This document shows, piece after piece, positions 50,609 through 58,907 of a stretch of 64,000 bases of DNA. A program made the translations under genes and the position numbers. The stretch is from Aquimonas sp964586455. GTDB taxonomy: Bacteria > Pseudomonadota > Gammaproteobacteria > Xanthomonadales > Xanthomonadaceae. The stretch lies in the NCBI GenBank assembly GCA_964586455.1, contig CAZPHV010000009.1:41020-105019 (forward strand). Direction: 5' to 3'. The notes beneath the pieces were generated by a model, which saw only the letters and a program-made list of their open reading frames with translations, had not been told where the DNA came from and made no database searches. Position 1 is the stretch's first letter. Each line of letters opens with the position of its first letter.

Positions 50609-52096
50609 ATGCACACCTGCATCGAGCCCGCCCACCTCGCCGCCGCCGTCGCGCGTCCGTTCCGCGTGTGGACGACGGCCTGGATCCTGGCCCTTGCAAC
50701 CGCACTGGGCCTCGGCATCGAGGCGCGCCAGGCGTCGGCACAGGGCCTGCCCAGCCAGACATGGCCGGCCGGTACCCAGCTGTCGATGTGGAACCACGGC
50801 GGCCGAATCACGACCTTCCATCGCGGCTACCTCTACCTCGGCGGCACCGAGGGCCAGGGGACCTGGACCTACAACATCGCCAATCCTCAGTCGCCCCAGC
50901 TGGTGCGCACGGTCGCGACCGGCGTCAACGGCCATGCCTGGGCCAAGGTGGGCGACGTCTGGTGGCGCCAGTATTGGATTCCCGAGCTGGGAGACAGCAC
51001 GCCGCGACCGTTCCAGAACCTGAGCAACATGCTGGCACCCACCCAGCAGGCTGCCAATGTGGGCAGCTTCCCCTCGGGCAATCCGCCGCTGGGCTGGCCG
51101 GGCAACTGGGTCGACACCTATCCCTACCATTTCGGCGAGAACATCGTCGATGCGCGGGTGGGCTGGTGGCCGCACGTTTCCAACGTCAACGTGCGACAGG
51201 TCGCCAGCATGACCAATGGCCCCAACCAGTGGCGGCTGGGCAATCTGCTGTTTCTGACGCCGTCCGACAGCCAGGACGGCCTCGCGGTGTTCGACATCGC
51301 CAACCCGGCGGCGCCGGTGCTGCTCGATCGCCTCACCGGCAACTACCGCCAGTACACCAATGCCTGGCAGATCTGGCGTCACTACCTGCTGCTGATGTTC
51401 GGCGACAACAGCAACGGCCCGCAGGGCAACGCGAATACCCTGGTGATCGACTTCAGCGATCCCACCGACCTGCGGCTGGCCTTCACCATCCCCTACGACG
51501 ACCTGCCCGGTCGCTACGTGCACTTCCAGGATCAGTTCGCGTTTGCCGGCCGCTTCGGCCGCGGCACCAAGTACAACCTGGAGACGCGCCAGGTGGCCCA
51601 GGTGTTCACGCCCACGCCCTGCTGCGCCGGTGACTTCCAGTGGATCCCGCTGGGCCACCTGCTGCTGGCCTCGTCTTCGGAGACCGACGGTTCGCGTTCG
51701 TATCTGTTCTCACACCAGCCTACCCTGGACACCACGCGACCGACCGTCGGCTACCACCTGCCGCGGCCGAACGCACTGCAGCAGTCGCGGCATACCGTGG
51801 TCGGGCTGGTCATCAACGAGACTCTGGATTCGACCACGGTCAACTCGCAGACGATCCAACTGCGCCCGGTCGGCGGCGCGCCGATCCCGACCACGGTGAT
51901 CCACACCAGCTACAACGTGGTCAACATCGTCCCCGACGCTTTGCTCGAGCCCAACACCACCTACGAGGTGCGGCTGCTGCAGGACGGCGTGCGCGATGTG
52001 GCCGGCAACGGCATCGCCACGCACAGCTTCCTGTTCTCCACCGGCGCCACATTGACGGCACCGGCCGCGCTGTTCGCCAACGGCTTTGAACCCTGA
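50609..52096 (+). CDS. Secreted beta-propeller (LVIVD-like) protein with Ig-like domain and GFE tail
   Basis: A 495-residue protein with a signal peptide (cleavage near residue 44, RQASA) and an AGGAG ribosome-binding site. Residues about 50-390 show LVIVD-type propeller repeats (YLYLGGTEGQGTWTYNIANPQSPQLVRTV; LAVFDIANPAAPVLLDRL; TLVIDFSDPTDLRL). Residues about 395-480 form a Big_5/SbsA-type Ig-like domain (LDSTTVNSQTIQLRPVGG; NTTYEVRLLQDGVRDVAGNGIA). The last residues are ALFANGFEP, a tail shared with the next gene. The stop overlaps the start of the di-haem cytochrome gene (TGATG), so the two are translationally coupled. It is probably exported and surface- or periplasm-located. Function unknown. 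Confidence 0.85.
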   Translation: MHTCIEPAHLAAAVARPFRVWTTAWILALATALGLGIEARQASAQGLPSQTWPAGTQLSMWNHGGRITTFHRGYLYLGGTEGQGTWTYNIANPQSPQLVRTVATGVNGHAWAKVGDVWWRQYWIPELGDSTPRPFQNLSNMLAPTQQAANVGSFPSGNPPLGWPGNWVDTYPYHFGENIVDARVGWWPHVSNVNVRQVASMTNGPNQWRLGNLLFLTPSDSQDGLAVFDIANPAAPVLLDRLTGNYRQYTNAWQIWRHYLLLMFGDNSNGPQGNANTLVIDFSDPTDLRLAFTIPYDDLPGRYVHFQDQFAFAGRFGRGTKYNLETRQVAQVFTPTPCCAGDFQWIPLGHLLLASSSETDGSRSYLFSHQPTLDTTRPTVGYHLPRPNALQQSRHTVVGLVINETLDSTTVNSQTIQLRPVGGAPIPTTVIHTSYNVVNIVPDALLEPNTTYEVRLLQDGVRDVAGNGIATHSFLFSTGATLTAPAALFANGFEP

Positions 52097-54606
52097 TGCC
52101 CCTGCTGCGACGCCTCTGCTGGCTGCTGCTTGCGGGCTTCGCCGCGCCGCTGGCGGCTCAGGTGCAGATCAGCGCCGTGCAGTCTTCGCCGGTCACGCCG
52201 GTGCTGCGCGCGCAGAGCGTGCAATTCAGCGCGCAGGCCACCACCACGGCGGGAGGACCGCTCGAGTACCGGTGGGACTTCGGCGATGGCACGCCGCGCA
52301 CGTCCTGGCTGGCCGAGCCCACGGTCAACCATGTGTACGCCATGGCCGGCGCCTACACGGTGCTGGTGCAGGTGCGTCACGCCAGCGAGGGGCTGGCCGG
52401 CGCGACCTTGCCGATGGTGGTGCGGCTGCCGCCGGGTGCTGCGACGCGAGCATCCAGCCCGATCCTGCTGCATCCGGCCCGGCGCGAAGTCTGGGTGGTG
52501 AACCCTGATCACGGCACGCTCGGCGTGCTGGATGCCGACAGCCTGCAGTTGCTGGACGAGGTGCAGGTGCTGGAAGAACCCGTCGCGTTGGCGATCGACG
52601 CCAGTGGACGCATCTGGGTGGCTCTGGCCGGCGCCGACGCGCTGCTGCGCATCGAACCAGCCACGCGCCAGGTCGATGCCCAGATCGATCTGGGCTACGG
52701 CGCGCGCCCCGTCGCCCTGCTGTTCGATGCCGCCGGCTGGGGCTATGTGGCCGAGGCCGGACCCGGTCGGGTGCGGCGCTTCTCAGGTGGGAGCGGCCAG
52801 ATCGACGGCGAAGTCGCGATCGCCCCCGGCATCGAGGCGATGGTGCTCAGCGCGGACGGCAGCACCCTGTTCGTCAGTCAGCTGGTCAGTCAGGGCGACA
52901 GCGGCTCTGTGTGGAGGCTGGACCTGCCGCTCGCCAGCGCCACGCCCGAGCGGATCTCGCTGACGCTGGACACCACCTCGCCGGACTCCGGCACCGCCGC
53001 CCGCGGCCTGCCCAACTACGTGGCGGCGCTGGCGCTGAGCGAAGACGGCAGCGCGCTGTGGTACGGCGGCAAGAAGGACAACGTGCTGCGCGGCCTGTTC
53101 CGCGAAGGCCAGCCTTTGAATTTCGAGACCAGCCTGCGCTCGCTGCTGGGACGGATTGACCCGAGCGCCGGCACCGATCTGCCGGCGCAGCGCCTCGATC
53201 TGGACGACGCCGCGCGGCTCTCCGGCCTGCTGCTGGCGCCGGGTTCCAGCCACCTGTTCGCCACCCAGGAAACCAACAACCGGGTGCAGGTCATCGACCC
53301 CTGGAATCGCAGGCCACTGGCCACGGTGGACAGCGGACTCGCGCCGCGCGGGCTGGCGTTTGATCCGCTCAATCGCCGGCTGTTCGTGCAGGCCTTCCTG
53401 TCTCGCAGCGTGGACGTGTACGCCGTGGGCGCTCAGCTCGACAGCGGCACCGGCGAGCCCGAGCACCTGGGCTCGGTGCCCAGCGCCGTCGGCGAACCGC
53501 TGTCCGCGCCGGTGCTGGCCGGCAAGCGCGTGTTCTACAACGCGATGGACACGCGCATGGCGCAGGCGGGCTATTTCTCCTGCGCCGCCTGTCACCTGGA
53601 CGGCCGCGGCGACGGCCGGGTCTGGGACTTCACCCAGCTCGGCGAAGGCCTGCGCAACACCACCAGCCTGCTCGGCAGTGGCGGCATGGGCCGGGGCCGG
53701 GTGCACTGGACCGGCAACTTCGACGAGATCCAGGATTTCGAAGTGCCGATCCGCAACCTGTTCGGCGGTCTCGGTTTCATGGACGACGCCGACTACTTCG
53801 CTGACGGCCGCAACCATCCGCTGGGGCCGGCCAAGGCCGGGTTCTCGGCTGATCTCGACGCGCTCGCCGCCTACGTGGCCAGCCTTGACCGCGACGACCG
53901 CTCACCGCATCGCGCCCCCGACGGCACGCTGACCGCGATGGGCGCGGCCGGGCGCCAGCTGTTCGAACAGTTGAGCTGCCACCGCTGCCACGCCGGCGAG
54001 GCCTTCACCAACAGCCCGGCCGGCTACCGCCATGACGTCGGCACGCTGGGCCCCGGCAGCGGCAGCCGTCTCGGCGAGGAACTGCTGGCGCTGGACACGC
54101 CCAGCCTGCGCGGCCTGTTCAACTCGGCGCCCTATCTGCACGATGGTTCGGCGGCGACACTGTTCGATGTGATCGGCGCGCGCAATGCACTGCAAAGACA
54201 CGGCGAGACCGCGGCGCTCTCCCCGCAGCAGCGCGAACAGCTGGTCGCCTTTCTGCTGCAGATCGATGGCTCGGAAGCGGGTTTCGGCCCAGCGCCCACG
54301 CTGGCGGTGAACACCCCGACGGCCGGCGCCGTGATCGATGCGGGCAGCCCGGTGGCGCTGGCGATCAGCACCGATCTGCCGCAGGTGGTGCGGGTCGACT
54401 ACCGCATCAATGGGCTGATCGTCGCCAGCGCCACCGCGCCGCCCTGGTCGGCCAGCTGGATCGCCGCCGGCAACGGCCCGGTGCGCCTGCACGCCGACGT
54501 GCTGCACGACGGCGGCCGCTTGCAGACCCTGTCACCGGCACTGCGGATCAGTCTGCGTGGCGAGGGGCCGCTGTTCGCGGACGGCTTCGAGGCAGCACCA
54601 CGCTGA
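52096..54606 (+). CDS. Secreted PKD-propeller di-haem cytochrome c with GFE tail
   Basis: An 836-residue protein with a signal peptide (1-20). A PKD domain (about 25-110; EYRWDFGDGTPRTSWLAEP, VNHVYAMAGAYTVLVQV) is followed by a YVTN/NHL-like propeller (HPARREVWVVNPDHGTLGVLDADSLQLLDEV; RPLATVDSGLAPRGLAFDPLNRRLFVQAF). The C-terminal third carries two c-type haem sites, CAACH (496-500) and CHRCH (628-632), with SLRGLFNSAPYLHDGSAATLFDV, typical of cytochrome-peroxidase/MauG-like di-haem domains. A final Ig-like domain precedes the tail LFADGFEAAPR. It is probably a periplasmic or exported redox protein, translationally coupled to the propeller protein; substrate unknown. Confidence 0.87.
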   Translation: MPLLRRLCWLLLAGFAAPLAAQVQISAVQSSPVTPVLRAQSVQFSAQATTTAGGPLEYRWDFGDGTPRTSWLAEPTVNHVYAMAGAYTVLVQVRHASEGLAGATLPMVVRLPPGAATRASSPILLHPARREVWVVNPDHGTLGVLDADSLQLLDEVQVLEEPVALAIDASGRIWVALAGADALLRIEPATRQVDAQIDLGYGARPVALLFDAAGWGYVAEAGPGRVRRFSGGSGQIDGEVAIAPGIEAMVLSADGSTLFVSQLVSQGDSGSVWRLDLPLASATPERISLTLDTTSPDSGTAARGLPNYVAALALSEDGSALWYGGKKDNVLRGLFREGQPLNFETSLRSLLGRIDPSAGTDLPAQRLDLDDAARLSGLLLAPGSSHLFATQETNNRVQVIDPWNRRPLATVDSGLAPRGLAFDPLNRRLFVQAFLSRSVDVYAVGAQLDSGTGEPEHLGSVPSAVGEPLSAPVLAGKRVFYNAMDTRMAQAGYFSCAACHLDGRGDGRVWDFTQLGEGLRNTTSLLGSGGMGRGRVHWTGNFDEIQDFEVPIRNLFGGLGFMDDADYFADGRNHPLGPAKAGFSADLDALAAYVASLDRDDRSPHRAPDGTLTAMGAAGRQLFEQLSCHRCHAGEAFTNSPAGYRHDVGTLGPGSGSRLGEELLALDTPSLRGLFNSAPYLHDGSAATLFDVIGARNALQRHGETAALSPQQREQLVAFLLQIDGSEAGFGPAPTLAVNTPTAGAVIDAGSPVALAISTDLPQVVRVDYRINGLIVASATAPPWSASWIAAGNGPVRLHADVLHDGGRLQTLSPALRISLRGEGPLFADGFEAAPR

Positions 54607-54626
54607 GGCGGCGCTTCACGAAAGCG

Positions 54627-55460
54627 CTACTCCGCCGACACCGCCGCGTACAGCGCCTTGCGCGGCGCACCGGACAGTTCGGCCGCGAGCTTGGCCGCTT
54701 TCGATGCCGGCAGGTGTTCGCGCAGTGCGGCAAAGATGCGCTGGCCTTCGCGCAGCGCGGCATCCGCATCGACAGGCGCGCCTTCGATCATCAGCACGAA
54801 CTCGCCGCGCTGCTGGTTGGGATCAGCGCGCAATTGGTCGACCAGCTGCGGCAGGCTGCCGTCGAGTACGGTCTCGAACAGTTTGGTCAGCTCGCGCGCA
54901 ATCACCGCGCGACGGGCCTCGCCAAACACGGCCGCCGCATCTTCGAGGCAGTCGAGGATGCGATGGCTGGACTCGTAGAACATCAGGGTGCGCGGCTCGC
55001 CCAGCAGCGCCTGCAGGCGTTCGCGGCGTGCGCCGGATTTGGTCGGCAGAAAGCCTTCGAAGGCGAATCGATCCGACGGCAGACCCGCCACCGACAGCGC
55101 CGCGATCGCAGCGCACGGCCCCGGCAGCGGGCTCACCTTCAGGCCCGCCGCGCGCGCCGCGCACACCAGTCGATAGCCGGGATCGCTGATCAAGGGCGTG
55201 CCGGCATCGGACACCAGCGCGATCTGCTCGCCGGCGCGCAATCGCGCCAGCACGGTTTCGACCTGGGCCGATTCGTTGTGCTCGTGCAGCGCCATCAGCG
55301 GGCGCTTGAGCCCTTTCGCGGCCAGCAGCTGCTGGGTGTGGCGGGTGTCTTCCGCGCAGATCAGGTCAGCCTCGGACAGGCACTTCAGCGCGCGCGGCGA
55401 CAGGTCATCGAGGTTTCCGATGGGCGTGGCGACGACATGGAGGCAGCCGGTTGGGAGCAC
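54627..55460 (-). CDS. rsmI: 16S rRNA 2'-O-ribose C1402 methyltransferase RsmI
   Basis: A 277-residue tetrapyrrole-methylase-fold protein; E. coli RsmI has 286. The signature is LHVVATPIGNLDDLSPRALKCLSEADLICAEDTRHTQQLL, then LVSDAGTPLISDPGYRLV and PSDRFAFEGFLPTKSGARRERL. It methylates C1402 of 16S rRNA. The GTG at 55460 (VLPTGCLHVVATPIGN) is chosen because the conserved start lies there; the start is immediately followed, on the outer side, by a GGGATTGGGGATTCGGG repeat (55461-55480). It diverges from lpoA, the conserved arrangement. Confidence 0.95.
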   Translation of the reverse strand: MLPTGCLHVVATPIGNLDDLSPRALKCLSEADLICAEDTRHTQQLLAAKGLKRPLMALHEHNESAQVETVLARLRAGEQIALVSDAGTPLISDPGYRLVCAARAAGLKVSPLPGPCAAIAALSVAGLPSDRFAFEGFLPTKSGARRERLQALLGEPRTLMFYESSHRILDCLEDAAAVFGEARRAVIARELTKLFETVLDGSLPQLVDQLRADPNQQRGEFVLMIEGAPVDADAALREGQRIFAALREHLPASKAAKLAAELSGAPRKALYAAVSAE

Positions 55461-55625
55461 GGGATTGGGGATTCGGGATTGGGGATTCGAGGGCGCCGAC
55501 GGCGGCGTTGAGGACGCGCTTCGACGCCGCCGCCATGCTAACCGCTGCAACCGCCTGCGCGGCTCCGAGGCGATCAATTGGAGAGAGAAAACAGCCGGTT
55601 TTGCGAATCCCGAATCCCCAATCCC
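55461..55625. repeat. GGGATT-type dispersed repeat pair between rsmI and lpoA
   Basis: A 20-bp arm GGGATTGGGGATTCGGGATT at 55461-55480 and its exact complement at 55606-55625 frame a 125-bp segment. Such GGGATTCGGGATTGGGG runs are characteristic of Xanthomonadales genomes. The repeat abuts the rsmI start codon, so it replaces the native 5' region of rsmI and may shape its translation. It also lies in the lpoA promoter region. Confidence 0.75.
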
Positions 55626-55674
55626 CACTCCCCGCTCTAAACTGCCCCTCCCCCACGCATGTCTGAGCCCGCCC

Positions 55675-57459
55675 ATGCGCCGTCTGCGCCCCCTGTTCTG
55701 CGCCGCCCTGTTCGCGTTCGCCCTGAGCGGCTGCGACACCCTGCCGACCCGCGCCACGATCTCGCCCGAGCAGGAGATGGCCGAACGCCTGTTCGCCGAG
55801 GGCGACTTCCCGGCGGCGGCGCAGGCCTTTCTGGACGCGGCGCGGCGCTCGCGGGCCCAGCGCGATCTGCTGACCCTGCGCGCTGCCGAAGCCTGGCGCG
55901 AGGACGGTCAGATCGAAGAAGCTCGCACGCTGGTCGCGATGATCGGCGAGCGGCGCCTGGATGCCGACGGCCTGCTGCGACTCAATCTGCTGAGGGCCGA
56001 ACTAGCTCTGATTGACCGCGACCCGCAGCGCGCACTGGACGCACTGGGCCAGCCCATCGAGGCCGTGCCGGAAGCTCAGCGCGACCGGGTCTACTTCCTG
56101 CGCGCCCAGGCCTATGCAGGCCTCGACCGTCCGTTCGAAGCCGCGCGTGAACGTGCCGCGCTCGCGGCCTGGCTGCCGGCCGGCGAGCGTGAGGAGAACG
56201 CCCAGGCGATCGTCTCGCTGCTGGGCCAGATGCGTCCGGCCGATCTGCAGCGCGCCAGCGCCCGATTGACACGCAGCGATCCTCTTTACGACCAGGCCGC
56301 TCTCCAGTTGCGCACGCTGGGGCTCGCGATGCCCTCGTCCGCAGGCCACACCGGTGCGTCAACCGGCGTCCGCGCCAACCGCGTCGCCCTGCTGCTGCCG
56401 CGCAGCGGCCCACTCGCTGCTGCGGGCGAAGCGGTACGCGATGGCTTCATGGCGGCCTACTACGCCGATGCCGGCGAGCAGCGCCCGGAGGTGCTGTTGT
56501 ACGACGCCGGCGACAGCGTCGAGCAGAACCTGCAGGCCTTCCGCGAAGCCAGCGCCGACGGCGCCGAGCGCATCGTCGGCCCTCTGTCGCGCGAGGCGAT
56601 CGGCGCACTGTTCGAAATGGGCACGCTGCAGACCCCGGTGCTGGCGCTGAACCGCGGCACGGTGACGCCGCCGCCGGGCAGCCAGAGTTTCGCGCTGAGC
56701 CCCGAAGACGAAGGCATGGCCGCCGCCGAACGCATGCTCGCGCTGGGCTACCAGCGCATCGTGGTCGCCAACGGCGGCGACGAACACGCCCGACGCGTGC
56801 TGTCCGCTCTGGTGCCAACCTTCGCCCGTGGCGGCGGCAGCGTCATCACCGAAATCGTGCCGCCGGGCGCGAGCCCGGATTACTCCGGCGAGATCCGTCG
56901 CGCCATCGCCGCCGCGGGCCAGCGCCCGGCCGATGCGCAAAGCGCGCCGGACCGTTCGGGCGCGGTGTTGATCGATGCCGATGCGATTTATCTCGCCGTC
57001 CGCTTCGAGCAGGCTCGGCTGCTGGTGCCCCAGCTGCGCTCGGCCGGCATCTTCGACCGCCCACTTCTGGCGAGCTCACAGATTCTCGGCAGTGATGGCA
57101 CGGCGCGGCCCGACCGCGACTTCGATGGCATCGAGTTCACCGAACTGCCCTGGCTGCTGGGCGCGAGTGGCCCGGGCATGCCCTCGCAGGACGAAGCGCG
57201 ACTCCTGCGCAGTGCGCAGGGAGCCTCGGCACGACTGTTCGCGTTCGGCCTGGATTCCTATCGCGTGCTGGCCGCCCTGCCGGCATTGAGTCGGCTACCC
57301 GGCAGCTCGATCGAAGGCGCCACTGGCAGCCTCAGCCTGGACGAGTTTGGGCAGATCCAGCGGCGTCCGGGCTGGGGCCGCTTTCGCGGCGCGCGCACCG
57401 AGCTGATTCCCGGCGGAGAGACCGGCCTGCTGCTCGATGGCGGCCCCGGCTTCCGCTGA
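55675..57459 (+). CDS. lpoA: Penicillin-binding protein activator LpoA (LppC family)
   Basis: A 594-residue lipoprotein with signal peptide and lipobox ALSGC (C20). The N-terminal TPR-like domain (AERLFAEGDFPAAAQAFLDAARRS) is followed by the LppC periplasmic-binding-like domain (VRANRVALLLPRSGPLAAAGEAVRDGFMAAYY, GAERIVGPLSREAIGALFEMG, VLALNRGTVTPPPGSQSFALSPEDEG). LpoA activates PBP1a from the outer membrane during peptidoglycan synthesis. It diverges from rsmI and overlaps yraN by 23 bp, the standard gammaproteobacterial order. The ATG at 55675 starts the signal peptide. Confidence 0.93.
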   Translation: MRRLRPLFCAALFAFALSGCDTLPTRATISPEQEMAERLFAEGDFPAAAQAFLDAARRSRAQRDLLTLRAAEAWREDGQIEEARTLVAMIGERRLDADGLLRLNLLRAELALIDRDPQRALDALGQPIEAVPEAQRDRVYFLRAQAYAGLDRPFEAARERAALAAWLPAGEREENAQAIVSLLGQMRPADLQRASARLTRSDPLYDQAALQLRTLGLAMPSSAGHTGASTGVRANRVALLLPRSGPLAAAGEAVRDGFMAAYYADAGEQRPEVLLYDAGDSVEQNLQAFREASADGAERIVGPLSREAIGALFEMGTLQTPVLALNRGTVTPPPGSQSFALSPEDEGMAAAERMLALGYQRIVVANGGDEHARRVLSALVPTFARGGGSVITEIVPPGASPDYSGEIRRAIAAAGQRPADAQSAPDRSGAVLIDADAIYLAVRFEQARLLVPQLRSAGIFDRPLLASSQILGSDGTARPDRDFDGIEFTELPWLLGASGPGMPSQDEARLLRSAQGASARLFAFGLDSYRVLAALPALSRLPGSSIEGATGSLSLDEFGQIQRRPGWGRFRGARTELIPGGETGLLLDGGPGFR

Positions 57460-57799
57460 GGGTCAGCGCCGCGAAGCGCAGGCGCTGGCGCATCTGCAGG
57501 CGGCCGGTCTGCGCCTGCGCGCGGCCAATGTGCGCTATCGCTTCGGCGAGCTGGACCTGGTGATGGATGCCGGCGACGTGCTGGTGTTCGTGGAGGTGCG
57601 CTATCGACGCAGCCAGAGCCACGGCGGCGCACTGGCTTCGATCGGTGCCGGCAAGCGTCGGCGTCTGTGGCAGGCGGCGCAGGCCTATCTGGCCGCAAAC
57701 CCCACCCTGGCGCGTCGACCCTGTCGCTTCGATGTGGTCGCGATCGAGGGCGAAAGCGGCCTGCACTGGCTGCAGAACGTGCTTGAAGGCGAGCTCTGA
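57437..57799 (+). CDS. yraN: YraN family endonuclease-like protein (UPF0102)
   Basis: A 120-residue protein with the UPF0102 pattern: AEGQRREAQALAHLQAAGLRLRAANVRYRFGELDLVM, VLVFVEVRYRRSQSHGGALASIGAGKRRRLWQAAQAYL and RPCRFDVVAI. The restriction-endonuclease-like fold carries E-x-D...E-V-[KR] residues (GELDLV...VEVRYR). The function is not established; it may act in DNA metabolism. It overlaps the end of lpoA by 23 bp. Confidence 0.93.
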   Translation: MAAPASAEGQRREAQALAHLQAAGLRLRAANVRYRFGELDLVMDAGDVLVFVEVRYRRSQSHGGALASIGAGKRRRLWQAAQAYLAANPTLARRPCRFDVVAIEGESGLHWLQNVLEGEL

Positions 57800-57910
57800 G
57801 CCGACGGTTCGGAAGGAGACATCAGCCCGTCAGTGGCGCTTGTCTTGCCGTCAGCGACAGCGCTCGCGCATCATCCCGCGCCTGTCCCCATCGCAAGGCG
57901 CGTCCGTCCC

Positions 57911-58837
57911 ATGAGCAGCCCGCAATACCCCGAGTTCATCTGGCAGAACGGCGCGATCAAGCCCTGGGCCGAAGCCACCACCCACGTGATGGCCCACGCT
58001 CTGCACTACGGCTCCTCGGTGTTCGAGGGCATTCGCAGCTACGACACCCCGAACGGCCCGGCGATCTTTCGCCTCACCGATCACCTGCAGCGGCTGTTCC
58101 TGTCGGCCAAGATCTACGACATTCCGATGCCTTACGACCTGCCAACGCTGGCGGCGGCGCACCGCGAAGTACTCAAGCGCAACGGCCTCGGCAAGGGCTA
58201 TATGCGTCCGATCGCCTACCGCGGCCTCGGCGGCTTCGGGCTCTCGGCCGACTGCCCGACCGACGTCGCGATCGCCGCCTGGAACATGGGCGCCTACCTC
58301 GGTGCTGGTGTGCTGGAACAGGGCATCGATGCCTGCGTTTCGAGCTGGCAGCGGATGGCGCCGAACACGATCCCGACCGGTGCCAAGGCCGGTGGCAACT
58401 ACCTGTCGGGTCAGTTGATCGCGCGCGAGGCGCGCCGGCTGGGCTTCGGTGAAGGCATCGCGCTGGCCTCGACCGGCCTGCTCAGCGAAGGCGCCGGCGA
58501 GAACCTGTTCCTGGTCTTCAACGGCGCGCTGCACACCACGCCGGCGTCGGCCGCGATCCTCAACGGCATCACCCGCCACAGCATCATGACGCTCGCCCGC
58601 GATCACGGCATCGAGGTGGTCGAGCGCGACATGCCGCGCGAATATCTGTACCTCTGCGACGAGCTGTTCATGTGCGGCACTGCCGCCGAGATCACCCCGA
58701 TCCGCAGCGTCGACGGCAAGCCGGTCGGCAGCGGCAAGCCGGGCCCGCTGACGGCCCGTATCCAGGAGTTGTTCTTCGGCCTGTTCGACGGCCGCACGCC
58801 GGATCGGCACGGCTGGCTGGAGCCGGTGGACGCGTAA
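57911..58837 (+). CDS. ilvE: Branched-chain amino acid aminotransferase
   Basis: A 308-residue class IV PLP enzyme; E. coli IlvE has 309. The Schiff-base lysine is K159 in PTGAKAGGNYLSGQLI, with the conserved ALHYGSSVFEGIRSYDT and the later STGLLSEGAGENLFLV. It carries out the final, reversible step of Leu/Ile/Val synthesis. The ATG at 57911 gives the standard start. It lies 111 bp after yraN. No other ilv gene is nearby. Confidence 0.96.
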   Translation: MSSPQYPEFIWQNGAIKPWAEATTHVMAHALHYGSSVFEGIRSYDTPNGPAIFRLTDHLQRLFLSAKIYDIPMPYDLPTLAAAHREVLKRNGLGKGYMRPIAYRGLGGFGLSADCPTDVAIAAWNMGAYLGAGVLEQGIDACVSSWQRMAPNTIPTGAKAGGNYLSGQLIAREARRLGFGEGIALASTGLLSEGAGENLFLVFNGALHTTPASAAILNGITRHSIMTLARDHGIEVVERDMPREYLYLCDELFMCGTAAEITPIRSVDGKPVGSGKPGPLTARIQELFFGLFDGRTPDRHGWLEPVDA

Positions 58838-58907
58838 GCAAGCATGCGCAGTCGGCCCGGCGTGGCCGCCTTCGCAGCGGCGCCCGAGCAAACGGTTCAG
58901 GACTTGC

